64,000 nucleotides of DNA from Pseudomonas lini (GTDB lineage Bacteria; Pseudomonadota; Gammaproteobacteria; Pseudomonadales; Pseudomonadaceae): assembly GCF_030812475.1 (NCBI RefSeq), contig NZ_JAUSSR010000007.1, forward strand, positions 248,001 to 312,000, written 5' to 3'. The translations under genes were made by a program, and so were the position numbers. The first letter of the stretch is position 1; each line of letters opens with the position of its first letter. Below the pieces are notes generated by a model. The model was not told where the DNA came from. It saw only the letters and a program-made list of their open reading frames with translations, and did not search any database. Positions 18,751 through 26,741 of this stretch are shown here, in pieces.

Positions 18751-19614
18751 ATGGACATCGACCTCGCTCGCACCTTTCTGGAAATCGTCCGCCACGGCAG
18801 CCTCGCCGCTGCGGCCGAAAAACTGCATGTCACCCAGACCGCGATCACCGCGCGCGTGCAGAAACTCGAAAGCCAGTTGGGCAGCACGCTGTTCGTGCGC
18901 AATCGCGCCGGCGCTCGTCTGACCGCGAACGGCGAGGCCTTCGTGGTCTATGCCAATCAGCTGGTAGAGACCTGGGAGGCCGCGCGCCGGGACCTGCCAT
19001 TGCCCGAGGGTTACCACGACGTGCTGCACATCGGTGGCGAGGTCAGTCTGTGCAACCCGCTGATGCTCAGTTGGGCCGGGCAACTGCGGGCGAAGATTCC
19101 CGGGCATGCCCTGCGCATGGAAATCCGTGACGGCGAAAACCTGCTGCGCCAGCTGGAACTGGGGGTGCTGGATGCGGCGCTGGTCTACCAGCCCGAGTAT
19201 TGGCCACGCCTGCAAGTCGAGCAGATTCTGGAAGAAAAACTGGTCCTGGTACGGCTGGTTGCAAAACCCGATCCCTATGTGTACATCGACTGGGGCCCGG
19301 ACTTCCGTCGCCAGCACGATGCCGCGCTGCCGGAAAAGGCCCGGGCGGCCCTGAGCTTCAACCTCGGCCCACTGGGTTTGCAGTACATCCTGGAAAACGG
19401 CGGCAGCGGCTATTTCCGTACCCGGGTCGTCCAGAGTTACCTGGAAAGCGGCGTCCTGGAAAAAGTGCCGAAAGCCCCGGAATTCAGTTACCCGACCTAT
19501 CTGGTCTACTCACGCGACCGCGACTCGGCGACCCTGCAGCGGGCCTTCGATCTGTTGCGCGAGGTCATCCAGTCCGACGATGACTGGTCGCAACGCTGGA
19601 ACCCGTTGGCCTGA
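18751..19614 (+). CDS. LysR-family transcriptional regulator
   Basis: A 287-residue LysR-type regulator. The winged helix-turn-helix is residues 1-60 (LARTFLEIVRHGSLAAAAEKL, then VTQTAITARVQKLE). The remainder is the periplasmic-binding-like effector domain. The ATG at 18751 gives the normal family N-terminus; an in-frame start at 18697 would add a Gln/Arg-rich stretch that does not look coding. It reads towards the hydroxylase/SMP-30 operon (97 bases away) and may regulate it, though LysR proteins usually act on divergent genes. The effector is unknown. Confidence 0.9.
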   Translation: MDIDLARTFLEIVRHGSLAAAAEKLHVTQTAITARVQKLESQLGSTLFVRNRAGARLTANGEAFVVYANQLVETWEAARRDLPLPEGYHDVLHIGGEVSLCNPLMLSWAGQLRAKIPGHALRMEIRDGENLLRQLELGVLDAALVYQPEYWPRLQVEQILEEKLVLVRLVAKPDPYVYIDWGPDFRRQHDAALPEKARAALSFNLGPLGLQYILENGGSGYFRTRVVQSYLESGVLEKVPKAPEFSYPTYLVYSRDRDSATLQRAFDLLREVIQSDDDWSQRWNPLA

Positions 19615-19711
19615 GTCTCGTTTGCACCGGAGCACGGCGCTTGTGGCCTCAAGGTTCGTGCGGCCGAAACGGTGGGATCGGCTAATCTGCTGGTTATAAA
19701 AATGACCACAG

Positions 19712-20866
19712 GTGAACGCAGTGAGGCAAACCACCGAAACATTCCGCAGCCGTTACCGCGCCGGGATCCATCCGTTTTATAACCCGTGGCTGCATGGCGC
19801 CTTTGTGCTGCTGTTCGGCTTATCGGCCATCGCTGCGTTCTGGAGCACCGTACATCAGGTACAGCCGCTGCAGTGGCTGGCGGTGCCGCTGACCTTGTTG
19901 TTCTTCAACTTTGGCGTATACATGGTGCATCGCCACCTCGGTCACCACAAAAAAAACTTCGCGCGGATGTTCTATGCGCGACATGCCGGCGACCATCACA
20001 ATTTCTTTGCCCCCGGTTACATGACCTGTGACAGCGCCCGCGACTGGCGCGTGATCCTGTTTCCGGCCTGGCTGGTCGTGGTGCACACGGTCGTCGTCGC
20101 CCTGCCCCTCTGGTGGCTGCTATCACAAGTCGACGCCAATGTCGGCGGATTGTCCGCTGGCTGCCTGGTCCTCGGTTACCTGGCCTATGAAGTGTTCCAT
20201 GCCTGCGAACACCTGCCGCCGGGCAACCCGGTCACCCGCCTGCCGTGGATCCGCCAGATGCGCCGTCTGCATGAATTGCATCACCGCCGCGAGCTGATGC
20301 AGGAGCGCAATTTCAACATCGTTTTCCCACTGATGGACTACCTGTTCGGCACCCTCTATTGGGAACCGGAGCCGGTCCCCCTGCACTCGACGAGAAGCCC
20401 CATGACCCGCATGCAGCATCAGATCGAGATTGCCGCCAATCCGATTGCGGTACTCGCCTATGCCAGCACCGTGACGAGTTGGCCGCAATGGCACCCTTCC
20501 TCTCTCAAGGTCGATGGCCAGGACGGCCCCTTGCACGCCGGGTCGCGGTTCGAGGAAGACATTCGAGCGGGCGGACGCGAGGGGCATTTGCTCTGGGTGG
20601 TGGAGGAGTATTTGCCAGGCCGCCGCTGGAGCGCCCGGGCGCGGGGCGATAACGGTCTGTCGCTGGTGTTGACGTACGAGTGCGAGGCCGAGGGTGATGG
20701 CACGCGGTTCGTCCGTACCCTGGACTATCAATTCAGCGGCCTGGGGATGCGCATTGCCAATCGCCTGCTGCTCAAGCGCCGCATCGATCGCGAGTCGGCC
20801 GCGTCGTTGCAGGCCTTGCGGGAAATGGCGCTGAAACACCTTGCTTCGACAGGAGTCGCCGCGTGA
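19712..20866 (+). CDS. Fatty-acid-hydroxylase/sterol-desaturase domain fused to an SRPBCC domain
   Basis: A 384-residue fusion. Residues about 1-230 form an integral-membrane di-iron hydroxylase with several hydrophobic segments and the histidine clusters H73-x-H75...H78-H79, H91...H95-H96 and a third HELHHRR box. From about residue 230 (MTRMQHQIEIAANPIAV) to the end is a START/SRPBCC-type hydrophobic-ligand domain, starting where a stand-alone SRPBCC protein would begin. The start is a GTG at 19712 with a poor ribosome site, so an in-frame alternative is possible. It overlaps the SMP-30-like gene by 4 bases. A role in oxidising a lipid or terpenoid and holding the product is an inference from the domains. 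Confidence 0.82.
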   Translation: MNAVRQTTETFRSRYRAGIHPFYNPWLHGAFVLLFGLSAIAAFWSTVHQVQPLQWLAVPLTLLFFNFGVYMVHRHLGHHKKNFARMFYARHAGDHHNFFAPGYMTCDSARDWRVILFPAWLVVVHTVVVALPLWWLLSQVDANVGGLSAGCLVLGYLAYEVFHACEHLPPGNPVTRLPWIRQMRRLHELHHRRELMQERNFNIVFPLMDYLFGTLYWEPEPVPLHSTRSPMTRMQHQIEIAANPIAVLAYASTVTSWPQWHPSSLKVDGQDGPLHAGSRFEEDIRAGGREGHLLWVVEEYLPGRRWSARARGDNGLSLVLTYECEAEGDGTRFVRTLDYQFSGLGMRIANRLLLKRRIDRESAASLQALREMALKHLASTGVAA

Positions 20867-21951
20867 ATAGAGCGTCCAAGTTCCGCCGTGTCGTGTTGTT
20901 GGGGTTCCTTGCCATCGGTGCCTTTCTACTGTTGATGCCGACCCAGGTCGAACCCGTGGCCTGGACACCGCCGCCCGCGCCTTCGTTGATCAGCGGACTG
21001 TATGCCGACAATCAGCGCCTCAAAGGCGTGGAGCGGATCGGTGCCGCCAACATTGACGGGCCGGAAGCCTTGCTGCTGGAGGATGACGTGCTCATCACCG
21101 GCCTGCATGACGGTCGTTTGATAAGCACCAGCCTTGACGGCAAAATCACCAAAGTCCTGGCCGATACCGGCGGCCGGCCATTGGGTCTGGCCCGCCACCC
21201 CAACGGCTTGCTGGTGATCGCCGACGGCGTCAAGGGCTTGCTGTCCCTGGACGCCCAGGGACGCCTGATGGCTTTGACCACCGAGGCCAACGGCGTGCCT
21301 TTTGGCTTCACCGACGACGTGACCATCGACCAGTCCGGGCACTTCGCCTATTTCAGTGATGCTTCCAGTCGGTTCGGCTATGGCCGGGACGGCGAGGCGA
21401 TCATCGAGCACGGCGGCGACGGCCGCTTGCTGCGTTATGACTTCCAGACTGGCAAGACCATTGTGCTGTTGGAGAAGCTGGAGTTTGCCAACGGCGTGAC
21501 CTTGGGACCTGACGAACGCTATGTGCTGGTCAACGAAACCGGCGCCTATCGCATCAGTCGTTACTGGCTTAGCGGGCCCAAGGCCGGCACCCGTGACCTG
21601 TTCATCGACAACCTGCCGGGCTTGCCGGACAACCTGGCGTTCAATGGCCGGGATCGCTTCTGGGTAGCGCTGTACGCGCCGCGCAATGCCCTGCTCGATG
21701 CCATGGCCGCGCATCCTTTCGCCCGCAAGATGATCGTGCGGGCGATGACCCTGTTGCCCAAGCCGGTGGAGAAACGTGCGTTTGTGCTGGGCCTGGACAT
21801 GGAGGGCAAGGTGATTGCCAATCTGCAGGATGGGAGCAGCGGCAACTACTCGCCGATCACCACGGTGCGCGAGTATGGGGAGTGGTTGTATTTCGGGTCG
21901 CTGAAAGCGAAGCATATGGCGCGTTTGCCGCTAAGCACGGCATTGCAGTGA
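20863..21951 (+). CDS. SMP-30/gluconolactonase/strictosidine-synthase-like beta-propeller protein
   Basis: A 362-residue protein with an N-terminal hydrophobic anchor (residues about 10-28, VVLLGFLAIGAFLLLMP), then a six-bladed beta-propeller of the SMP-30/strictosidine synthase class. Typical blocks are GRPLGLARHPNGLLVIAD, FSDASSRFGYGRDGEAIIE and LEFANGVTLGPDERYVLVNE. The GTG start overlaps the TGA of the upstream hydroxylase fusion, so they are co-translated. It probably faces the periplasm and hydrolyses a lactone or ester, perhaps a product of its partner (inference). Confidence 0.88.
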   Translation: MNRASKFRRVVLLGFLAIGAFLLLMPTQVEPVAWTPPPAPSLISGLYADNQRLKGVERIGAANIDGPEALLLEDDVLITGLHDGRLISTSLDGKITKVLADTGGRPLGLARHPNGLLVIADGVKGLLSLDAQGRLMALTTEANGVPFGFTDDVTIDQSGHFAYFSDASSRFGYGRDGEAIIEHGGDGRLLRYDFQTGKTIVLLEKLEFANGVTLGPDERYVLVNETGAYRISRYWLSGPKAGTRDLFIDNLPGLPDNLAFNGRDRFWVALYAPRNALLDAMAAHPFARKMIVRAMTLLPKPVEKRAFVLGLDMEGKVIANLQDGSSGNYSPITTVREYGEWLYFGSLKAKHMARLPLSTALQ

Positions 21952-21953
21952 CC

Positions 21954-22018
21954 CTGTGGGAGCGGGCTTGCCCGCGATGACTGCGGCACAATCAACATAG
22001 ATGTGCCCGCTCCCACAG
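21954..22018. repeat. REP doublet, GCGGGCTTGCCCGC subtype
   Basis: CTGTGGGAGCGGGCTTGCCC and the shortened inverted copy GTGCCCGCTCCCACAG enclose about 30 bases. It lies between convergent genes. Confidence 0.85.
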
Positions 22019-22037
22019 GATTCAGGAAAGGTCCCGA

Positions 22038-22298
22038 CTATCGGGGATCCATCTCGTCATCACGCACCGCATTGTCGGTTTCTTCGCGCACCCGGTCCGG
22101 GTCGAGGTCAGTGCCATCGTCCTGGTCCATGGGGATCGCGCCTTCATTGTCCGGCAGTTCATCGATGCCCGGTTCATCTTCGGGGTTGACGGTCGTACGC
22201 CCCGGGCTCAAGGGTTCGGGACGGGTCGGGATGGGATCGTAGCCACCCTGCTCTTCGCTGGGGTACTTTTCGTTACCGGAAACCGTGGGATCAGTCAT
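22038..22298 (-). CDS. Small acidic, disordered protein
   Basis: An 86-residue, strongly acidic, Pro/Asp/Glu-rich protein with almost no hydrophobic core (for example DEPGIDELPDNEGAIPMDQD). The ATG at 22298 is chosen because GAGGTGCC precedes it; a longer form from 22340 has no such site. It is predicted to be intrinsically disordered. Together with the similar protein at 23546-23815 and the DUF4142 and DUF465 genes it sits in a small-gene cluster just before the stressosome-like operon. I do not know the family. Confidence 0.65.
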   Translation of the reverse strand: MTDPTVSGNEKYPSEEQGGYDPIPTRPEPLSPGRTTVNPEDEPGIDELPDNEGAIPMDQDDGTDLDPDRVREETDNAVRDDEMDPR

Positions 22299-22408
22299 TG
22301 TGGCACCTCGCATGGAGCCGTCGATTCGGACTCTGATCATTCGAGGTGCCGGTATTTATCCCCGTTCCAATTTTTCAGTCACCGGTCGTCGGTGGCGGAT
22401 TCGGTGTG

Positions 22409-22651
22409 TCAGGACGGCGTCTGAAGTCGGTCGACGATCTGGTTCTTGACCAGCACGCGCTTCTCCTTGAGCTTCTTCAATGCGTCATCGCTGGGTGCGT
22501 CCGATTGGGCGGACTCGGCCTTCACTACCTCGGCATCCGCCTGGGAATACTTGTTGATCAGTGAATCCAGTAACGGATCCTTGGTGCGTTTTTGCTGGAT
22601 CTCTTCCTTTGTAAGTTTCAGGTCCTGATAAAGGTCATGGGTCACCGGCAT
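22409..22651 (-). CDS. YdcH/DUF465-like small helical protein
   Basis: An 80-residue, highly charged alpha-helical protein. The ATG at 22651 follows GGAGGTGTT. The pattern DPLLDSLINKYSQADAEVVK then DALKKLKEKRVLVKNQIVD is the helical-hairpin layout of DUF465/YdcH-type proteins. The function is unknown. The upstream part of the long reading frame (to 22708) is not coding. Confidence 0.72.
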   Translation of the reverse strand: MPVTHDLYQDLKLTKEEIQQKRTKDPLLDSLINKYSQADAEVVKAESAQSDAPSDDALKKLKEKRVLVKNQIVDRLQTPS

Positions 22652-22868
22652 GGAACACCTCCGTTTGTTGATCGGTGGCAAACGCGATTGATTGCGTTCA
22701 CCAACCATCAGAATGGCCTTGGTTGGCGGGTTCTGTCGACCTTCTATCAGACCAGCGGTGTCCGTTCGTCGTCCTGTCGAAAAAGCGATAAAACCTTTGT
22801 CCGCCCGTCGCCCTCCATTGCTTAACGATCAGTCGATCGCTCATGAAAACCTGTGTGGAGAATAACCA

Positions 22869-23390
22869 ATGGACGGATTTACCCTGCGCCACCTCACCTT
22901 GGCCGTTGCCTTGAGCACCAGCATGGGCATGGCCTTCGCTGCCACCTCCAATGACTTCGTCGACAGCGCGGCCGCAGGCGGCATCGCCGAGATCGAAACC
23001 AGCCGGCTGGCATTGGAAAAAAGCAAATCGGCCGACATCAAGGAATTTGCCAACATGATGATCACTGATCACTCCAAGGCGAACGATGAATTGGCGGCAC
23101 TGGCGAAAAAAAATGACATCGAGGTCCCGGACACCACGACCCTGGTGAAGCAAGCCAAGGAAAAAATTCTTGAAGTACGCGACGAATCCTTCGACGCGGC
23201 CTATGCCAACAATCAGGTCAAGGCGCACGAAGACACCATTGAGCTGTTCAAGAAAGAAGCCAACACAGTGACGGACGACAAAGTCAAAGGTGGAACCGAG
23301 CTGAAAGCGTTTGCGCAAAAAATGCTGCCGGCACTGGAGAAGCATCTGGGCATGGCGAAAAAACTGCAGGCGGCTCATCCGAGCAAATAA
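22869..23390 (+). CDS. DUF4142 ferritin-like periplasmic protein
   Basis: A 173-residue protein with a Sec signal peptide (residues 1-24, MGMAFA-A) and a helical mature region. Motifs FVDSAAAGGIAEIETSRLAL, ADIKEFANMMITDHSKAND and a final LPALEKHLGMAKKL are typical of DUF4142, a four-helix family linked to envelope stress. It is followed by a REP doublet and flanked by small disordered proteins. The metal-binding ability is not certain. Confidence 0.9.
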   Translation: MDGFTLRHLTLAVALSTSMGMAFAATSNDFVDSAAAGGIAEIETSRLALEKSKSADIKEFANMMITDHSKANDELAALAKKNDIEVPDTTTLVKQAKEKILEVRDESFDAAYANNQVKAHEDTIELFKKEANTVTDDKVKGGTELKAFAQKMLPALEKHLGMAKKLQAAHPSK

Positions 23391-23395
23391 CGTCA

Positions 23396-23502
23396 ACTGT
23401 ATGCAGGAGCGAGCTTGCTCGCGATGGATTCAAGAGCGACGCGTTTAATCAGTAATCACGCGTTTATCGTTGACGACCATCGCGAGCAAGCTCGCTCCTA
23501 CA
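23396..23502. repeat. REP doublet with the same centre as 4975-5076
   Basis: Inverted arms GAGCGAGCTTGCTCGCGATGG and CCATCGCGAGCAAGCTCGC enclose a centre with two ACGCGTT blocks. The centre is recognisably the same as in the 4975 element although the flanking genes are unrelated. Confidence 0.88.
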
Positions 23503-23545
23503 TTAACAATCCGTGGACGGGGCCTTTTTGTGTGCTCGGTTCGAT

Positions 23546-23815
23546 CTAACCGCCATCAGTGTCAATATCGGCATCAGTGTCATCGCTGGGCTTCGGCCGG
23601 TCCGGGTTCGGTTTGAAACCGGGGCTGAATTCATTGTCGTTATCGGTATGGCGATTCTTCTGGTCGACCGCCTGGTCGGCACTTTCCGGTTTAGCGGTCT
23701 GCCCCTGGTGTTGTCCTCCCGGCTCGACCGGCGTCTGCGGGTCAATCGCCGGATCATTGCGGTTGACCGGTGCCCCCGTTTGATCCTGTTCCTGTGTCAT
23801 CGCGTCGTCTTTCAT
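23546..23815 (-). CDS. Small Pro/Asp/Gln-rich disordered protein
   Basis: An 89-residue hydrophilic protein without aromatic core, rich in Asp, Pro, Gln and Asn (for example NRNDPAIDPQTPVEPGGQHQ). The ATG at 23815 has GAGGTACTT before it; ATGs at 23833 and 23800 are alternatives. It resembles in composition, not clearly in sequence, the protein at 22038-22298. Predicted to be disordered and possibly a desiccation or osmotic stress protein (inference). Confidence 0.6.
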   Translation of the reverse strand: MKDDAMTQEQDQTGAPVNRNDPAIDPQTPVEPGGQHQGQTAKPESADQAVDQKNRHTDNDNEFSPGFKPNPDRPKPSDDTDADIDTDGG

Positions 23816-24114
23816 AAGTACCTCGTTCGTCACTGCAATTGCGGTTTAAACAGTCGGCCCTATAGTTTCGAGGCGTTCCAGCCAGCAACGTTCCATCGAA
23901 TGGAGCACCGTACCTGCAGGAGCCGGCCTGGCGAAGGCGTCCGCATGAGCGCTGCAAGGCTCGAGGCCGTCTTCGCTCGACCAGCCCCGGGTTCAGATGC
24001 AGCCAATCGCAAAAACCTGTCAGAATCGAAAACTATTGCCTACGGCAAATGTCACTGATTTGTGCCGATCAATATTTGGAGAATCGGCCACACTTTCCAA
24101 GGAGTCAAAGTCCC

Positions 24115-24966
24115 ATGGCGGCACTGCAAACCAGCACACTCGATGCGATGAAAACGAACCGGACCCAACTGCTGGGCGAATGGTCGAAAAATCTCGAAGC
24201 CAGCGGCGCCACCCGCAACCTCAAAGAGCAGGACCTGAAACAGGAAACGTCGGACTTACTGCACCTGGTCATCGCCGGCCTCGAACGGGGCAATGATCAA
24301 AACGTCGCATCCTCCGGCTGGGATGATATTCGCCAGTTCCTCGAAAAGCTCTCCCATAGCCGTGCCCTGCTCGGCCAGGATTCGCACCAGACCGCCAGTT
24401 TCATCTTCGCCCTCAAGGGCCCGATGTTTGCGCTGCTGCAAAACCATTACCAGGACAGTCCCGCACTGCTGGCCGAGCAACTCTGGGAAGTGTCCGAACT
24501 GCTCGACGCCCTGGGCATGCACACCATCCGAACCTTTCAGAAATCCCGCGAGGCGGTGATCAAGCGCCAGCAGGAAGAGCTGCTGGAATTGTCGACCCCG
24601 GTGGTCAAGCTCTGGGATGGCGTACTGGCGCTGCCGATGATCGGCACCCTCGACTCGCAACGTACCCAGGTGGTGATGGAATCGCTGTTGCAGCGGATCG
24701 TCGACACCGGCTCGGAAATCGCCATCATCGACATCACCGGCGTGCCGACCGTCGACACCCTGGTGGCCCAGCACCTGCTCAAGACCGTCACCGCGATTCG
24801 CCTGATGGGTGCCGATTGCATCATCAGCGGCGTACGGCCGCAGATCGCCCAGACCATTGTGCACCTGGGGCTGGACCTGCAAGGGGTCGTCACCAAGGCC
24901 AACCTGGCCGACGCCCTGAAACTGGCCCTGACCCGCCTGGGAATCACTGTCAGCAAGGCGGACTGA
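24115..24966 (+). CDS. RsbR-type stressosome sensor (RsbRD-like N-terminus plus STAS)
   Basis: A 283-residue protein. Residues about 10-140 are helical and resemble the RsbRD N-terminal domain (LLGEWSKNL ... LLHLVIAGL). Residues about 165-280 form a STAS domain with AIIDITGVPTVDTLVA and SGVRPQIAQTIVHLG. Thr215 and Thr247 lie where RsbT phosphorylates Bacillus RsbR. The ATG at 24115 follows AAGGAG; a longer start at 24049 is unlikely. First gene of a six-gene operon with RsbS, RsbT, a phosphatase and two-component proteins. It should build the sensory part of a stressosome-like complex. Confidence 0.9.
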   Translation: MAALQTSTLDAMKTNRTQLLGEWSKNLEASGATRNLKEQDLKQETSDLLHLVIAGLERGNDQNVASSGWDDIRQFLEKLSHSRALLGQDSHQTASFIFALKGPMFALLQNHYQDSPALLAEQLWEVSELLDALGMHTIRTFQKSREAVIKRQQEELLELSTPVVKLWDGVLALPMIGTLDSQRTQVVMESLLQRIVDTGSEIAIIDITGVPTVDTLVAQHLLKTVTAIRLMGADCIISGVRPQIAQTIVHLGLDLQGVVTKANLADALKLALTRLGITVSKAD

Positions 24967-24970
24967 GCCC

Positions 24971-25333
24971 ATGGAGCGCATTCCGATCTTGCAAATGGGC
25001 GACTTCCTGCTGGTGACCATCCAGGTCGACATGCATGACCAGTTGGCCCTGACCCTTCAGGACGACCTGTCCGAGCGCATCAGCCGGACCTCGGCCCGCG
25101 GCGTGCTGATCGATATTTCGGCGCTGGACATGGTCGACTCGTTCATCGGCCGAATGATCGGCACCATCTCCGGGCTGTCGAAAATCATGGACGCCCAGAC
25201 CGTGCTGGTCGGCATGCAGCCGGCGGTGGCCATCACCCTGGTCGAGCTCGGCCTGACCCTGCCCGGCGTCAGCACGGCGCTGAATGTCGAGCGCGGGATG
25301 AAACTGCTGCAGGCACGGGTACGCGAGCAATGA
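24971..25333 (+). CDS. RsbS-type STAS scaffold protein
   Basis: A 120-residue single STAS domain. The block LIDISALDMVDSFIGRMIGT carries Ser57 at the place of the RsbT-phosphorylated serine of Bacillus RsbS (DSFIGR is the signature). It begins 4 bases after the RsbR stop and overlaps the RsbT start by 4 bases. Its expected role is to form the stressosome core and hold RsbT until phosphorylated. Confidence 0.92.
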   Translation: MERIPILQMGDFLLVTIQVDMHDQLALTLQDDLSERISRTSARGVLIDISALDMVDSFIGRMIGTISGLSKIMDAQTVLVGMQPAVAITLVELGLTLPGVSTALNVERGMKLLQARVREQ

Positions 25334-25734
25334 CCGTGCGCAGCAGCGGCACTCACCCGATAAACATCGAGCAGGACGTGGTGCTGGCCCGGCAATTGGC
25401 GCGCAAGCTGGCCCAGGAGTGCGGCATGCGCCTGATCGACCTGACCAAGCTGGTGACCGCCGTCAGCGAGCTGGCGCGCAACACCATGGTCTATGGCGGC
25501 GGCGGCGACATGGACTGGCAAATCCTCGACGAGAATTCACGCACCGGCTTGCGCCTGGTGTTCCGCGACGAAGGTCCGGGCATCCCCGACATCAAGCTGG
25601 CAATGACCGACGGCTGGACCTCCGGCAGCGGCCTGGGGCTGGGCCTGACCGGCGCCAAGCGCCTGGTGGAAGAATTCGAACTGGACACCACGCCCGGCAA
25701 AGGCACTCGCATAACGATCACGCGATGGACGTGA
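25330..25734 (+). CDS. RsbT-type serine/threonine switch kinase
   Basis: A 134-residue HATPase_c protein. The N box is SELARN, the G1 box DEGPGI and the G2 box GLGLGLTGAKRL, matching RsbT. It should phosphorylate RsbR and RsbS above, then leave the complex to act on a partner. It overlaps both neighbours (4 bases with rsbS; about 10 with the phosphatase gene). Confidence 0.92.
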   Translation: MTVRSSGTHPINIEQDVVLARQLARKLAQECGMRLIDLTKLVTAVSELARNTMVYGGGGDMDWQILDENSRTGLRLVFRDEGPGIPDIKLAMTDGWTSGSGLGLGLTGAKRLVEEFELDTTPGKGTRITITRWT

Positions 25735-26741
25735 ACATGGGCGGGTCAATGACCCAAGTGTTGCCGATCGAAGACAGCAGCCAGATCGGCCACGCACGAC
25801 GCACCGCGCAGCAACTGGCGGAAAAACACGGTTTCGACATTACCGATGCCGGACGTGTGGCGCTGGTGACCACCGAGCTCGCCAGTAACATTCTCAAGCA
25901 TGCGACCCATGGCGAACTGCACCTGAGGGTCCTGCCGCGAGCTTCAGGTGCCGGGATCGAAATAATCGCCGTCGACCGTGCCCAGGGCTTCGATGTGCAC
26001 GCGTGCCTGACCGACGGGTTTTCCACCGGCGGCACCCAGGGCATCGGCCTGGGGGGGGTGTCGCGCCAGACCGAAGTGTTCGATGTCTATGCCGACGCCC
26101 GGGGCGCCGTGCTTCTGACGCGTTTGTATCCACGCAGCGACAGGGCGCCGGACCGACGCATCGGCATCAGCCAGCATGCGTTGCACCACGATCCAGCCTG
26201 TGGCGATGTCTGGCACCTGGCATTTGACGGCCCGCGCATCAGTGCCCTGATGATCGACGGCCTCGGCCACGGCGAAGAAGCCGAGCGCGCCGCCCGCGCC
26301 GGCGAGCGGGTTTTTGCCCTGTCGCCGTTCACCTCGCCGCTGTTACTGCTCGAAGACATCCATCACGCCATGATCGGCACCCGCGGCGGAGCCCTGGCCA
26401 TTGCCCAGTTCGACGGCAACAGCAATGCCCTGCGATTCGTCGGGATCGGCAACATCGGTGGCAGCCTCATCGCACCGGACAAATCCCGCGGCCTGGCCTC
26501 CCACCCCGGCATCGTCGGTGGCCAGTATCGAAAGGCTCAACCCTTTGACTATGCTCAGGTAAACGGTCAGCTATTGATCCTGTACAGCGACGGCCTGCAG
26601 TCCCGATGGAATCTGCAAGATTACCCCGGCCTGGTACACCGCCATCCGGCCGTGATTGCCGCCATCCTGCACCGCGACTTCTGTCGTGGACGGGACGATG
26701 TGACTGTGCTGGTCATTGCTCTGGAGGCAACCCATGGCTGA
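25725..26741 (+). CDS. Fusion of RsbW/RsbT-like ATPase domain and RsbX/SpoIIE-type phosphatase
   Basis: A 338-residue protein. Residues about 10-140 form a second HATPase domain (ALVTTELASNILKHA as N box, TQGIGLGG as G2). Residues about 150-338 form a PP2C-like phosphatase with LMIDGLGHGEEAERAA and a final GRDDVTVLVIAL, as in RsbX/SpoIIE. The start is an ATG at 25725, with ATG 25737 as alternative; the in-frame extension further upstream lies over RsbT and is not coding. It probably resets phosphorylated RsbR/RsbS, and the ATPase part may also modify an unknown target. Confidence 0.87.
   Translation: MDVNMGGSMTQVLPIEDSSQIGHARRTAQQLAEKHGFDITDAGRVALVTTELASNILKHATHGELHLRVLPRASGAGIEIIAVDRAQGFDVHACLTDGFSTGGTQGIGLGGVSRQTEVFDVYADARGAVLLTRLYPRSDRAPDRRIGISQHALHHDPACGDVWHLAFDGPRISALMIDGLGHGEEAERAARAGERVFALSPFTSPLLLLEDIHHAMIGTRGGALAIAQFDGNSNALRFVGIGNIGGSLIAPDKSRGLASHPGIVGGQYRKAQPFDYAQVNGQLLILYSDGLQSRWNLQDYPGLVHRHPAVIAAILHRDFCRGRDDVTVLVIALEATHG

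Noticed and set aside
25419..25724. Long N-terminal extension of the phosphatase
   Set aside because: It lies in another frame over RsbT and is Arg/Pro-rich noise; the ATG at 25725 or 25737 is sufficient.
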